Assembly (NCBI GenBank): GCA_017449485.1 | Contig: JAFTFP010000059.1 | Coordinates: 1 to 32,437, forward strand | Direction of reading: 5' to 3' | Length of the DNA: 32,437 bases | Source: Lachnospiraceae bacterium | GTDB lineage: Bacteria; Bacillota; Clostridia; Lachnospirales; Lachnospiraceae | Shown here: positions 1-8,648 of the stretch, piece after piece | How positions within the stretch are numbered: position 1 is the first letter of the stretch | Layout of the letters: each line of letters starts with the position of its first letter | Made by a program: the position numbers and the translations under genes | Notes under the pieces: model-generated | What the model was told of the DNA's origin: nothing | The model's input: only the letters and a program-made list of their open reading frames with translations | Databases searched by the model: none

Positions 1-1134
1 CAGCTGAAAGCGGCGCAGAAGCAGGGCGATGAGGAAAAGGCAGCAGAACTTTCCAGACAGGCTGAGGAAGTGAAAGCCCGCGTGGCTGAGGATGCGAAGC
101 GCCTGGAGGAGCTCGACCAGATTCAGAAGGAAGCGTCGGAAAAGGTGCACGAGGATATGATGCGCATCCCGAATATCATTGATCCTTCTGTCCCGATCGG
201 CCGTGATGACAGTGAGAATGTAGAAGTGCAGCGGTTCGGTGAGCCGGTTGTGCCGGATTTTGACATTCCTTACCACACAGATATCATGGAGAGCTTCGAC
301 GGAATTGATCTGGATTCCGCGGGACGCGTTGCCGGAAACGGCTTCTACTATCTGATGGGCGACATCGCAAGACTTCACTCCGCTGTCCTCTCCTATGCGC
401 GCGACTTCATGATCGGCAAGGGCTTCAATTATCATGTTCCGCCCTTCATGATCCGCGGAAATGTTGTTACAGGCGTCATGAGCTTTGCCGAGATGGATGC
501 GATGATGTACAAGATCGAGGGCGAGGATCTGTATCTGATCGGAACCTCGGAGCATTCCATGATCGGCAAGTTTATCGATCAGATTATTCCGGAGGAGCAG
601 CTGCCGAAGGCACTGACCAGCTATTCTCCGTGCTTCCGCAAGGAAAAGGGTGCGCATGGCATTGAGGAGCGCGGCGTTTACCGGATTCATCAGTTTGAAA
701 AGCAGGAAATGATCGTGGTCTGCCGTCCGGAGGAATCGAAGGAATGGTATGAGAAGCTGTGGCAGTATACGGTTGAGCTGTTCAGAAGCATGGACATTCC
801 GGTCCGTCAGCTGGAGTGCTGCTCCGGTGACCTCGCTGACCTGAAGGTGAAGTCCTGTGACGTGGAAGCCTGGTCGCCCCGCCAGAAGAAATACTTTGAA
901 GTCGGAAGCTGCTCGAATCTGGGTGATGCGCAGGCAAGACGGCTTAAGATCCGCGTTCAGGGTGCGGACGGCCGGAAGTATCTCGCACACACATTGAACA
1001 ATACGGTTGTCGCGACCCCGCGGATGCTGATCGCATTCCTGGAGAACAATCTGCAGGCAGACGGCACTGTCCGGATTCCGGAAGCACTTCGGCCGTACAT
1101 GGGCGGACAGGAGCTGCTGATCCCGAAGCACTGA
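1..1134 (+). CDS. serS: Serine--tRNA ligase (SerRS), 5'-truncated by window start
   Basis: Attaches serine to tRNA-Ser in the cytoplasm. The reading frame is open from base 1, so the gene begins upstream; the GTG at 70 is only an internal valine codon. What remains is the end of the N-terminal coiled-coil arm (charged residues up to about base 170) and the whole class II catalytic core. Motif 2 reads CFRKEKG...RIHQFEKQEM, followed by EVGSCSNLGDAQARRL and the motif 3 region LNNTVVATPRMLIAFLEN, ending with IPEALRPYMGG, which is typical of SerRS C-termini. The usual bacterial motif 2 (FRxEAG..GxDTRG) is replaced by KGAHGIEERG, and motif 3 has NNT..AT.R rather than NGSGLAVGR, so this is a divergent, somewhat archaeal/eukaryotic-looking form. 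The family call is very safe; the subtype is my reading of motifs. The next gene begins 46 bp downstream on the same strand. Confidence 0.95.
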   Translation, partial: QLKAAQKQGDEEKAAELSRQAEEVKARVAEDAKRLEELDQIQKEASEKVHEDMMRIPNIIDPSVPIGRDDSENVEVQRFGEPVVPDFDIPYHTDIMESFDGIDLDSAGRVAGNGFYYLMGDIARLHSAVLSYARDFMIGKGFNYHVPPFMIRGNVVTGVMSFAEMDAMMYKIEGEDLYLIGTSEHSMIGKFIDQIIPEEQLPKALTSYSPCFRKEKGAHGIEERGVYRIHQFEKQEMIVVCRPEESKEWYEKLWQYTVELFRSMDIPVRQLECCSGDLADLKVKSCDVEAWSPRQKKYFEVGSCSNLGDAQARRLKIRVQGADGRKYLAHTLNNTVVATPRMLIAFLENNLQADGTVRIPEALRPYMGGQELLIPKH

Positions 1135-1180
1135 AGAGACAAAATAGAAACATATTATTTAGCTACAGGAAGAAAATAAT

Positions 1181-2083
1181 TTGCATAAATTTCTACGGGC
1201 TGTCGGTATCCCCGACGAAGGATCGCAGAAGTTGGTGCGGGGTCTTTTAAAAGACGCAGTAACCCGCCCCAGCTCACGCAGCTATATTACAGACCGCAGT
1301 GATGACAGCTGCATGCTCGCAGAGTACCGTCTGGAACTCGGGCCGGGCTTCGGTCTGTGCGCCTTCGGCAGTTATGATGAAGACGGCAGCTTTTATCTTG
1401 AATATTATTTTCCCTATCTGCGAAGAGATTATGTGAGCACCACAGAGGATGTCACGGTTGAGGAGCGTCTGGAGGACGAATCCTTTGCCTGCGTCTGTGA
1501 CGATCTGAAGGTCGGTGTGACGCTGATCTTCCGGCTGCAGAACACGGTGGATTATCTGAAGCGCGAAACAGCCGGCCTGCTTCCGATGGCCGGCACTTCC
1601 GTTTCGCTCTCGGCGCTTTCTACGGAAGGCACGATTATGCTTCCCATTCAGAAAAGCGCCAGTGACCGCAGAGAAAAACAGCGCGCCGAGCAGTACCGGG
1701 AGGGGCTGATGAACAAAGCCCGGACTGGCGACGAGGCGGCCATGAAGGATCTGACGATTTCCGACATGGATACCTACGCGGTCATTCTGGACAAAATCCA
1801 GGACAACGATATTTATTCTCTGGTGGACAGCCACTTCATGCCGACCGGTGTCGAGTGTGACCTTTACAATGTGATGGGCGAGATCCATCACTGTGAGGTC
1901 GTGCAGAATCGCGTGACCGGCCAGGAGCTGTACCGCATGGTGATCGACTGCAATGAGCTGTATTTTGATCTGCTCATCAACAAGAAGGATCTGTGCGGCG
2001 AGCCCGCTGTGGGCCGGCGGTTCAAGGGAGTCATCTGGCTGCAGGGCCGGATCAGCTTTCCGGATGAGGGCGAAATCCTATGA
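1181..2083 (+). CDS. DUF3881-family protein of unknown function
   Basis: A 300-aa soluble protein starting MHKFLRAVGIPDEGSQ, which I recognise as the opening of DUF3881 proteins, a family found mainly in Lachnospiraceae. The start is TTG at 1181, supported by AGGAAG at 1167-1172 with an 8-nt spacer; no in-frame ATG fits better. There is no signal peptide or membrane segment. The N-terminal half is rich in acidic and aromatic residues (YYFPYLRRDY, TVEERLEDESFACVCDDLKVGVTLIF), and the middle is a charged helical stretch near residues 165-190. No catalytic motif is visible and the biochemical role is unknown. Its stop overlaps the next start by four bases (ATGA), so the two genes are translationally coupled and their products probably act together. 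Confidence 0.75.
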   Translation: MHKFLRAVGIPDEGSQKLVRGLLKDAVTRPSSRSYITDRSDDSCMLAEYRLELGPGFGLCAFGSYDEDGSFYLEYYFPYLRRDYVSTTEDVTVEERLEDESFACVCDDLKVGVTLIFRLQNTVDYLKRETAGLLPMAGTSVSLSALSTEGTIMLPIQKSASDRREKQRAEQYREGLMNKARTGDEAAMKDLTISDMDTYAVILDKIQDNDIYSLVDSHFMPTGVECDLYNVMGEIHHCEVVQNRVTGQELYRMVIDCNELYFDLLINKKDLCGEPAVGRRFKGVIWLQGRISFPDEGEIL

Positions 2084-2664
2084 GCGTGATGGATCTTGCA
2101 GCGGATCTGGCATCCTTTTATGAAGAGACGGATCCGGAAAAGCGGCTTGCCCTGCTGGATGAAATCTCCGGGCAGCGCGCAGCCGGCACCGATGCCGGAC
2201 AGGGAGGGGCTGATCTTACAGCTGCCCAGCGTCTGTTTCATTTCCGGTTTTCCGGGGATCTTGCGGAGGATCGATTCCTGCAGGCACTGCTGGATCTGAT
2301 GTTTCTGACTCGTTCTTCGCGCACGCTGAAGGTGCTGGAGCGCTGGAATGCGCGCAGAGCCTTTGCAAAACTTGGCCTGTACGAGTCAGATTTTGCCGAT
2401 AAAGAAATGCAGGCGCTGTTGAACGCGGAAATCCGCAATGCGCTGCAGCGCTATGTCACGACCTGTGAGAGTGATCTGTATGGGCGGAAGTTCCTTGGAA
2501 TGATCCGGAGCACGGAGGTGCAGAAGGCGGAGCTGATGCGTCGGGATCTGGAGGACCTTAGTGAGCGCCTTCCCGCGCGGCTGAATGCAGCTGGACTTGC
2601 CGAGTTTCAGGAGGCAGCAGAAAGACTGCGCAGCTGCGTCCTGAGCGTGTCAGATCGTCTGTGA
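2080..2664 (+). CDS. Conserved-looking hypothetical protein coupled to the DUF3881 gene
   Basis: A 194-aa cytoplasmic protein that I do not recognise with confidence. It begins at the ATG that overlaps the preceding stop codon (ATGA at 2080-2083), so it is probably translated by coupling. The predicted protein is strongly helical and charged, with a variable Ala/Gly segment around residues 33-45, then an aromatic stretch (AAQRLFHFRFSGD) and a body rich in Leu, Arg and Glu. It has no signal peptide, transmembrane segment or obvious catalytic motif. Its last 15 bases overlap the 3' end of the convergent recD2 gene. Pairing with a DUF3881 gene suggests a lineage-specific two-gene unit, but no function can be assigned. 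Confidence 0.7.
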   Translation: MSVMDLAADLASFYEETDPEKRLALLDEISGQRAAGTDAGQGGADLTAAQRLFHFRFSGDLAEDRFLQALLDLMFLTRSSRTLKVLERWNARRAFAKLGLYESDFADKEMQALLNAEIRNALQRYVTTCESDLYGRKFLGMIRSTEVQKAELMRRDLEDLSERLPARLNAAGLAEFQEAAERLRSCVLSVSDRL

Positions 2665-4890
2665 AGGCAGAAGGCTCTGGACTCTGTACTTCAGCAGAGT
2701 GCTTCGGAATTCAACCGTCACATTGTGTATTGCATAGGCAAGTGCTTTCCTGGTGCCGACCAGCACCAGGATTTTTTTGGCCCTGGTGATGCCGGTGTAG
2801 AGCAGATTTCGCTGCAGCATGACATAGTGGTTCATCAGAATCGGGATGACGACGATCGGATATTCCGAACCCTGAGACTTGTGTATGGTCGCGGCGTAGG
2901 CCAGGACCAGTTCATCCAGTTCAGAGATGTCATAACTGATCAGGCGGTCGTCAAAGCGGACGGTCAGGGTTCTCTCCTCCTGATCGGCAGCTTCGATGGT
3001 GCCGATGTCTCCGTTGAAGACCTCCTTGTCATAGTTGTTGCGAATCTGCATGACTTTATCGCCGGCTTTGAAGAGATAACCGCCCCGCGACAGACCGGCG
3101 CCGCCCGGGTTCAGTGCGTTCTGCAGCAGCTGATTGAGATTGGCCGCGCCGACGATGCCGCGCTGCATGGGTGTCAGAACCTGAATATCCGACGGCGGCG
3201 TCTTGTAATAGCGGGCAAGGTTGACTGATACCAGCTCGGCGATGGTCTGTGCCGTCTCCGCGGCGATGACGGAGGAGTCTGTCTCATCCAGTCCCTTTTT
3301 CTGCACCTGCTTCTCCATATCCATGAAGAAGAAATCACTGCGGGTACCGCCGGAGATATCCGGCATTTTTCCGTGATTGATCCGGTGGGCGTTCATGATG
3401 ATCCGGCTTTCCATGGCCTGTCGGAAAATGCGTGTCAGGCGGACCACCGGAAAACAGCCGCTGTCGATGAGATCGCGCAGGACATTGCCGGCGCCGACGC
3501 TGGGCAGCTGGTCGACATCGCCCACCAGAATCAGCGTCATGGTATCCGGCACGGCTTTCAGAAGATGATACATCAGCATGATATCGATCATGGAGCACTC
3601 GTCGACGATCAAAACATCGCCCCTTAGCGGGTTTTCTTCATTTTTCTGATATCCTTCCGGCGGCTTGACTTCCAGAAGACGGTGAATCGTCTTCGCTTCC
3701 ATGTGCGTCGCCTCAGACAGGCGCTTCGCTGCCCGGCCCGTGGGCGCCGCCAGCAGAATCCTGGCTCCGGCTGCCTTGAAAGCGGTGATGATTCCCAACG
3801 TTGTCGTGGTTTTGCCGGTGCCGGGCCCGCCGGTCAGCAGCAGAATCTTGCTGCGCACGGCGGTATCGATCGCCTGCAGCTGAACTTCATCATAGATAAT
3901 GCCGGTCCGGCTGCTGATTCGTTCTGAAAGGCCGATCAGAGGCACCTGAATCCCTTCCTGATTGGAATAAATGGCCGCAAGCCGCTTCGCGGTGCCGACT
4001 TCGGAAAAATAGAAGGGCGGCAGATAAATGGCTTTTTCGGGAACTGTATTTTCCTCAGCCTGTTCCGCCTGATCCGTCTGCGGGATTTTCTCTGTGATCA
4101 CCTGTCCTGTCCGGATCATTTCATCCAATGTCATGGAAAGAACATCTTCTTCAACCGCCAGCAGCTCTGCGCCGGTTTTCATCAGCAGCGCGCGGGTGGC
4201 GTAGCAGTGCCCTTCTTCTGAAAGCTTGTTCAGGGTATAGAGCAGACCGCTGCGGAGGCGGACATATTTTTCCTTGTCAAAGCCGAGTTTTTCTGCGATG
4301 GTATCGGCGGTCTTAAAGCCGATGCCCCAGATGTCATCGGCGAGTCGGTACGGGTTTTCCTGTACAATCTTCAGACTCTCATTGCCGTAGGTCTTGAAGA
4401 TTCTGGCAGCATGTGCGGTGGAGACGTCGTGGCTCTGCAGGAAGAGCATGATGTTGCGGATCTCCTTCTGTTCTTCCCAGCTCTTCCGGATCCGCTCCAC
4501 GCGGACGCGCCCGATGCCCTCAATTTCCAGAAGCCGCTCGGGGGAGGTCTCGATGATTTCCAGCGTCTGTTCGCCGAACTGCCGCACGATCCGTCCGGCA
4601 AAAGCCGGCCCGATGCCTTTTACCAGGCCGCTCCCAAGGTATTTTTCAATGCCGTAGGCAGTGGCAGGCAGGGTCTCTTCCCAGGTCTCGACGACAAACT
4701 GGCGGCCATATTTTGCATTGACCTTCCAGGTGCCGCCGAGGTTTAAGACGCTGCCCACGTGGACGTCGGGCATGGCGCCAATGACCGTGACCAGGTCCTG
4801 ATAGCCTTTGGCCCGGCATTTTATGACGGCATAGCCGTTTTCCGCATTTTGGTAGGTGATGCGCTCAACGACGCAGCGCAGATGATCCAT
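2650..4890 (-). CDS. recD2: ATP-dependent RecD-like DNA helicase (RecD2)
   Basis: A superfamily 1B 5'-3' DNA helicase of the RecD2 type, which acts without RecBC in repair and replication stress. The start is the ATG at 4890 (MDHLRCVVERITYQ), preceded by GGGAGAG; the frame stays open to 4944 but lacks a good ribosome site there. The 746-aa length is normal for RecD2. In order there is an N-terminal OB-like domain (residues 1-75), helix-hairpin-helix repeats (SGLVKGIGPAFAGRIV and LLEIEGIGRVRVERI, about 86-140; a third near 185-200), Walker A GGPGTGKT (about 354-361), Walker B/motif II IVDECSMID, and the C-terminal UvrD-like motif AATIHKSQGSEYPIV. It ends 15 bp inside the convergent upstream gene. 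The gamma-carbonic-anhydrase gene ends 20 bp upstream on the same strand, so the two are probably cotranscribed. Confidence 0.95.
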   Translation of the reverse strand: MDHLRCVVERITYQNAENGYAVIKCRAKGYQDLVTVIGAMPDVHVGSVLNLGGTWKVNAKYGRQFVVETWEETLPATAYGIEKYLGSGLVKGIGPAFAGRIVRQFGEQTLEIIETSPERLLEIEGIGRVRVERIRKSWEEQKEIRNIMLFLQSHDVSTAHAARIFKTYGNESLKIVQENPYRLADDIWGIGFKTADTIAEKLGFDKEKYVRLRSGLLYTLNKLSEEGHCYATRALLMKTGAELLAVEEDVLSMTLDEMIRTGQVITEKIPQTDQAEQAEENTVPEKAIYLPPFYFSEVGTAKRLAAIYSNQEGIQVPLIGLSERISSRTGIIYDEVQLQAIDTAVRSKILLLTGGPGTGKTTTTLGIITAFKAAGARILLAAPTGRAAKRLSEATHMEAKTIHRLLEVKPPEGYQKNEENPLRGDVLIVDECSMIDIMLMYHLLKAVPDTMTLILVGDVDQLPSVGAGNVLRDLIDSGCFPVVRLTRIFRQAMESRIIMNAHRINHGKMPDISGGTRSDFFFMDMEKQVQKKGLDETDSSVIAAETAQTIAELVSVNLARYYKTPPSDIQVLTPMQRGIVGAANLNQLLQNALNPGGAGLSRGGYLFKAGDKVMQIRNNYDKEVFNGDIGTIEAADQEERTLTVRFDDRLISYDISELDELVLAYAATIHKSQGSEYPIVVIPILMNHYVMLQRNLLYTGITRAKKILVLVGTRKALAYAIHNVTVEFRSTLLKYRVQSLLPSQTI

Positions 4891-4910
4891 GATCTTCTCT
4901 CCCGCTGTGA

Positions 4911-5402
4911 TCAGCACTCCTCCTGGCTGTACTGTGCGGCCCATTTCACGTACTCTTCCGCATTCAGCCGGTTGAAGGCAATCTCTTCTTCAGTCAGTGC
5001 GCGCTTTACGACGCCGGGGGTGCCGATTACCAGCGAGCCGTCCGGAATGATCTTTCCCTGTGTCACGAGTGCGCCGGCGCCGATGATGCAGTTGCTGCCG
5101 ATGACCGCGTCATTTAGGATGATGGCCCCCATGCCGATGATGGTGTTGCTGCCGACGGTGCAGCCGTGAACAATGGCGCTGTGGCCGATGGAGACGCCTT
5201 CCCCCACGTGGACTTCGTGGCCGGGCTCCGCGTGCAATACAGCGTTGTCCTGAATGTTGGTGTTCTTTCCGATCTCCATGGGGCTGTCCGCGCGCAGGGT
5301 CGCATTGTACCAGACACTTGCATTTTCTCTGATTTCCACTTCTCCCACGACAGCGCATCCCGGGGCGAGAAAGACGGATTCGTGTATTTTCTTTTTACTC
5401 AT
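4911..5402 (-). CDS. Gamma-carbonic-anhydrase-like protein (left-handed beta-helix)
   Basis: A 163-aa trimeric left-handed beta-helix protein of the gamma carbonic anhydrase/YrdA/PaaY group. Hexapeptide repeats run through most of the chain (for example IGKNTNIQDNAVLHAE, VGEGVSIGHSAIVHG, VGSNTIIGMGAIILNDAVIG). The three zinc-ligand histidines of the family appear to be H57, H74 and H79; the H-x4-H spacing of the last two matches the archaeal enzyme Cam. The start ATG at 5402 has a strong AGGAGG upstream. There is no signal peptide, so it is cytoplasmic. Many bacterial members have weak or undetected carbonic anhydrase activity, so bicarbonate chemistry is a family inference. It is the first gene of a probable two-gene unit with recD2; the pairing has no obvious functional logic. 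Confidence 0.88.
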   Translation of the reverse strand: MSKKKIHESVFLAPGCAVVGEVEIRENASVWYNATLRADSPMEIGKNTNIQDNAVLHAEPGHEVHVGEGVSIGHSAIVHGCTVGSNTIIGMGAIILNDAVIGSNCIIGAGALVTQGKIIPDGSLVIGTPGVVKRALTEEEIAFNRLNAEEYVKWAAQYSQEEC

Positions 5403-5527
5403 GACCTGCCCTCCTCCTGGAACATTGGCCGATACTGCATGTCAGGTCCTTTCAGAACGGACTTGACACAATCTGAATTTTACCACAGTAATCCGGGATC
5501 GTCTCTGTGTTCCTGCCGCAGGATATA

Positions 5528-5557
5528 GTGATATTCCGATCTGGAAAATGATACAAT
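5528..5557 (+). promoter_or_regulatory. Candidate promoter for the VanX-like gene
   Basis: A good -10 hexamer TACAAT lies at 5552-5557, with a weak -35 (GTGATA, 5528-5533) 18 bp upstream. It sits about 47 bp before the ATG at 5604 in the 201-bp gap between the divergent gamma-carbonic-anhydrase and VanX-like genes. A further TTGACA at 5463-5468 has no convincing -10 partner. Confidence 0.4.
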
Positions 5558-5603
5558 GAAAGCAGGCATAAAGCAGCTGGCCTGAAGGAGAAGAAGATCG
5601 TTT

Positions 5604-6260
5604 ATGAGAGCAGATTACACCAGTGAAGTCATGGATCCGTCCGGGTTTGTGGTTCTGGCGGATTATGATCCGCAGATTATCCAGGAAATCCGCTACTATT
5701 CTACGTACAATTTCATTGGGGAGCGTATCAACGGATATGAGGAGCCCTGCGCGCTGCTGACCCGGGAAGCGGCGCGGGCCCTGAAGGAAGTGAGCAGCGA
5801 GCTGATTGTACAGGGACTGCGGCTGAAGGTATTTGATGCGTACCGCCCTGCCCGCGCAGTCCGGCAGTTTGTCCTGTGGGGCATTGAGGATCAGGACATC
5901 CGCATGAAGCCGTACTTCTATCCGGAGCTGGAAAAGCAGGCATTATTTGCAGAGGGCTATATTGCGAAACAGTCGAGCCACAGCCGCGGGAGCGCGGTGG
6001 ATCTGACGCTTCTGGATATGGAAACCGGGAAGGAACTGGATATGGGAAGTCCCTTCGATTTATTCAGTGAGGTGTCTCATCCGGATTATCGGGCCATCAC
6101 GGACGAGCAGTATGAAAACCGCATGACGCTGCGGCGGGCCATGCTTCGATACGGGTTTGAGCCGATCGACTGTGAGTGGTGGCATTTCCGCCTGGGGAAT
6201 GAACCTTACCCGGAGACATATTTTGACTTTCCTGTATCTGCATCGTACTTAAGGCGGTAA
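5604..6260 (+). CDS. D-alanyl-D-alanine dipeptidase (VanX/DdpX family, M15D)
   Basis: Zinc peptidase that hydrolyses D-Ala-D-Ala. All catalytic residues are present with the spacing of VanX: R81 (FDAYRP), zinc ligands H126 and D133 (SSHSRGSAVDLTL), and E191 and H194 (CEWWHF). These correspond to VanX R71, H116, D123, E181 and H184 with a constant offset of ten residues. The 218-aa length is normal, and there is no signal peptide, so it acts in the cytoplasm. AAGGAG lies upstream at 5585-5590, at a long 13-nt spacing. No vanH, vanA/B ligase or VanRS genes are adjacent, so it is probably a housekeeping dipeptide-recycling or peptidoglycan-turnover enzyme rather than part of a resistance cassette. 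A lipoprotein gene follows 52 bp downstream. Confidence 0.92.
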   Translation: MRADYTSEVMDPSGFVVLADYDPQIIQEIRYYSTYNFIGERINGYEEPCALLTREAARALKEVSSELIVQGLRLKVFDAYRPARAVRQFVLWGIEDQDIRMKPYFYPELEKQALFAEGYIAKQSSHSRGSAVDLTLLDMETGKELDMGSPFDLFSEVSHPDYRAITDEQYENRMTLRRAMLRYGFEPIDCEWWHFRLGNEPYPETYFDFPVSASYLRR

Positions 6261-6312
6261 TACCGCAGACAGCCGGAATCTGAAAATTGTTTTCTGCCGA
6301 CAGGAGGTGTGT

Positions 6313-7974
6313 ATGATCAGAAATCTTTTTACTGCAGCGCTGATAATCACAGGCGCACTGATTCTCTCAGCCTGCGCAAGCGTGACAGATGGAGGCACAG
6401 CACAAGAAAACCGCGGCACAACCCCGCTGGGAACCTGGTACGAGCAGCGGGATTACGGCGGTACCATGCAGATCGACGCAGAAACCATCACCTACACTAC
6501 GTCTGGCGGCAACTATTCTTTCCAAATAGGGTATACCTATCAGAAAACCGGCAAAGAAGCGCCGCTGGTGACGGACGACTATTTTTACTTCGAAGATATT
6601 TCCTACGATCCTTCGCAGGATCTGATCATTGCCTACACCATGTCTCATACGGATGGGGACGGCGGACACAACCGGGTTGAATTCCGGAGAGCGCCGTATT
6701 CACCGCCGCCGGCGCCGGTCTATCCGCCGGCTGTGGATCAATCGGACCCGGATGCACAGAAGGAATTCGCGGATCTGACCATCCGGTCCATGAAGGTTTC
6801 GTTCTACGATGAGGGAGAACCCTTTGATACGAGCTCGAATATGGCAAGGCCCCTCCCCTATCCGGATCATTATTCCTATGAGTTGGAAGTGTTGGAGGAC
6901 GGCAGCGGGCGCGTATCCTCTTCCTATTGCCAGGAAATCGAGCTGACGAAGGAACAGGTTGAAGCGCTGCAGGTGCTGGCTCAGGAGGCAGACCTGGGGC
7001 AGATCAACGGCATCGATATTCATACGGAGGGGGTTCCGGACGACAGTCCGGACTACACGGCGGAAATCGAGCTGATGAGCGGTGAGACCATCCGCTCCAG
7101 TGCGAACTGGACAGCTGTGCCGGAAAACTGGATGCGCTTTCAGACGCCGATGCACCGGCTGCTTTTCACTGCTTTCGAGGAGGCGGGCTATAACGGGCGC
7201 AGCGGAGAATTCCACTCCACGAAAGCGATGCGGCGTGTCCAGGGAGAGGAGACGCTGTACCGGGAGAATACCGGAATTGTGAAGGAATCTGTCACGATCA
7301 CGGAAAACCGCGGAAAGTCCTACGATTACACACTGGACACAAAGTACTTTGTGTTCTCGGATCCGGAAAACCGCTACCCTGCCCTGATGAAAACGCTGAA
7401 TGAGCTGAGCAGACAATACAAGGAGACGGCGGAGGCGACGCTGAAGAAGCACTACCGCGTCATGGAAGAGGTTCCGAAGTCTGTGTGGAAGAAGAAAGAC
7501 CGGCGGTACTGCTACTCGCTCTATGCCGTAGATCAGTGGAGCCTGAGCCGGAACATCTTCAGCTTTACGGTTTCCACAGGCGAGGTCAATTCTCTCGGCG
7601 CCGGCGATTTCGGATACGGCCGGTACCGGAATGTGCGCTATAACATTGATGTCGAGACGGGCCGGATCCTTTCGGTGGGAGATCTGTTCACCGATCCGGA
7701 TGCGCTCTATGATGTCCTGATGGAAGTTTTCAGTCATTACGGGACACACAACGAGTATGGAAAGTTTGTGCACTCCGAAGCTTTTCCGGAAATTCTGCGG
7801 GCAGCCATCGCCGCGCCGGAGCCGGAAGGAATCGGGTTCAATTACACCTATGATTATCTGGAGCTCTGGATGCCGCTGGGCCTGTATGAGGGGAATGATT
7901 CCCAGGCCCGGGAGGTGCTGTACTATGACGACATACAGGATATTCTCGGTGAGAAGTACACCAGTGTCTGGTGA
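6313..7974 (+). CDS. Predicted lipoprotein with DUF3298-like C-terminal domain
   Basis: A 553-aa secreted protein. The start is the ATG at 6313, five nt after AGGAGG (6302-6307); a GTG at 6307 overlaps the ribosome site and is rejected. The N-terminus is a lipoprotein signal: short basic start, hydrophobic core and lipobox LSAC, with Cys21 as the lipidated residue. The middle holds a Pro-rich linker (about 130-145, SPPPAPVYPPA) and a long extracellular region. The C-terminal part resembles the DUF3298/RsiV fold: YNIDVETGRILSVGDLF, then FNYTYDYLELWMP and a final YDDIQDIL helix. RsiV is a lysozyme-sensing anti-sigma factor, but no cytoplasmic anti-sigma segment exists here, so only the extracellular fold is shared. 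It lies next to a VanX-like gene and may be cell-wall related (inference). The frame ends at the hairpin shared with the convergent SRAP gene. Confidence 0.82.
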   Translation: MIRNLFTAALIITGALILSACASVTDGGTAQENRGTTPLGTWYEQRDYGGTMQIDAETITYTTSGGNYSFQIGYTYQKTGKEAPLVTDDYFYFEDISYDPSQDLIIAYTMSHTDGDGGHNRVEFRRAPYSPPPAPVYPPAVDQSDPDAQKEFADLTIRSMKVSFYDEGEPFDTSSNMARPLPYPDHYSYELEVLEDGSGRVSSSYCQEIELTKEQVEALQVLAQEADLGQINGIDIHTEGVPDDSPDYTAEIELMSGETIRSSANWTAVPENWMRFQTPMHRLLFTAFEEAGYNGRSGEFHSTKAMRRVQGEETLYRENTGIVKESVTITENRGKSYDYTLDTKYFVFSDPENRYPALMKTLNELSRQYKETAEATLKKHYRVMEEVPKSVWKKKDRRYCYSLYAVDQWSLSRNIFSFTVSTGEVNSLGAGDFGYGRYRNVRYNIDVETGRILSVGDLFTDPDALYDVLMEVFSHYGTHNEYGKFVHSEAFPEILRAAIAAPEPEGIGFNYTYDYLELWMPLGLYEGNDSQAREVLYYDDIQDILGEKYTSVW

Positions 7975-7991
7975 GCACACAGCCGTGCTCA
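7972..7991. terminator. Hairpin shared by two convergent stop codons
   Basis: Perfect 7-bp inverted repeat TGAGCAC/GTGCTCA with a 6-nt loop. The left arm begins with the lipoprotein gene's TGA and the right arm ends with the complement of the SRAP gene's TGA. On the plus strand a short T4 run follows nearby (7996-7999). It may act as a weak bidirectional terminator. Confidence 0.5.
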
Positions 7992-8591
7992 GGCCTTTTC
8001 GAATACCATATCCGTCAGTGCTTCACTTAAAAGATCCTCTGGCCGGGTATCCGGCCTGATCCATTCATCGATCCGGTTTTCCGGCAGGATCAGCGGCATC
8101 CGGTCATGAATAAAGCGGATCTTCTCTCCCGGCTCCCGGGTCAGAACGACGAAGACCGGCAGGCCGTCTTCAATCCGGTACAGCCCGCAGAGCCAGGTCA
8201 CAGATGCATTTTCCGGCTGGATCATATACCGGTCACCGGTATAGGTCCGGCCGTCGCTGCCATGCAGATGCTCCCACTCATAGTACCAGGAGGCCGGCAC
8301 AACACAGCGGTGCCGCGCCCAGGCCTCCCGGAAGGTCGGCTTTAACGCCGCGGATTCCACCCGCGCATTGATCAGCAGAGATTTTCCGGTAAAGCCCCAT
8401 TTCATGGGAAAGACAGCATGGTGCCCCGCGCGGTCCGGTGCAATGACCGGCACCACATCTGTGGGCCGGACCTCGCCATAGGCGGTGATGCCCTTCGTCT
8501 TCTGCCAGCGCTCCACCAGCGGGGAGCGGTTCATTTCTTCAACAATTTCCCGAAGCTCCGGAGATTCCTCCGTCCAGTATCTGCAGCACAT
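7989..8591 (-). CDS. SOS response-associated peptidase, SRAP family (YedK/HMCES-like)
   Basis: SRAP proteins cross-link to abasic sites in single-stranded DNA through their N-terminal cysteine and so shield them during replication. The start must be the ATG at 8591, which places Cys at position 2 (MCCRYW) after removal of Met; an upstream TTG at 8597 would bury this residue. AAGGAG precedes it with an 8-nt spacer. The active-site set is intact: C2, N75 (INARVES), E105 (WYYEWE) and H162 (IHDRMPLILP), close to YedK C2, N75, E105 and H160. The 200-aa length is close to the family norm. It lies 57 bp downstream of a Y-family polymerase gene on the same strand, behind an SOS-type promoter, so the two are probably expressed together after DNA damage. 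Confidence 0.93.
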   Translation of the reverse strand: MCCRYWTEESPELREIVEEMNRSPLVERWQKTKGITAYGEVRPTDVVPVIAPDRAGHHAVFPMKWGFTGKSLLINARVESAALKPTFREAWARHRCVVPASWYYEWEHLHGSDGRTYTGDRYMIQPENASVTWLCGLYRIEDGLPVFVVLTREPGEKIRFIHDRMPLILPENRIDEWIRPDTRPEDLLSEALTDMVFEKA

Positions 8592-8648
8592 AACCAAACT
8601 CCTTCTGAATATCCAGTGTACAGCCCGTCCCGGCCAAAGGGAAGACCA

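Noticed and set aside
5604..6260. Vancomycin resistance gene
   Set aside because: No vanH, vanA/B or VanRS neighbours; VanX-like dipeptidases also occur outside resistance clusters.
6700..7980. A 426-codon minus-strand frame opposite the lipoprotein gene
   Set aside because: Antisense artefact; the plus-strand frame has a lipobox, a ribosome site and a domain match.
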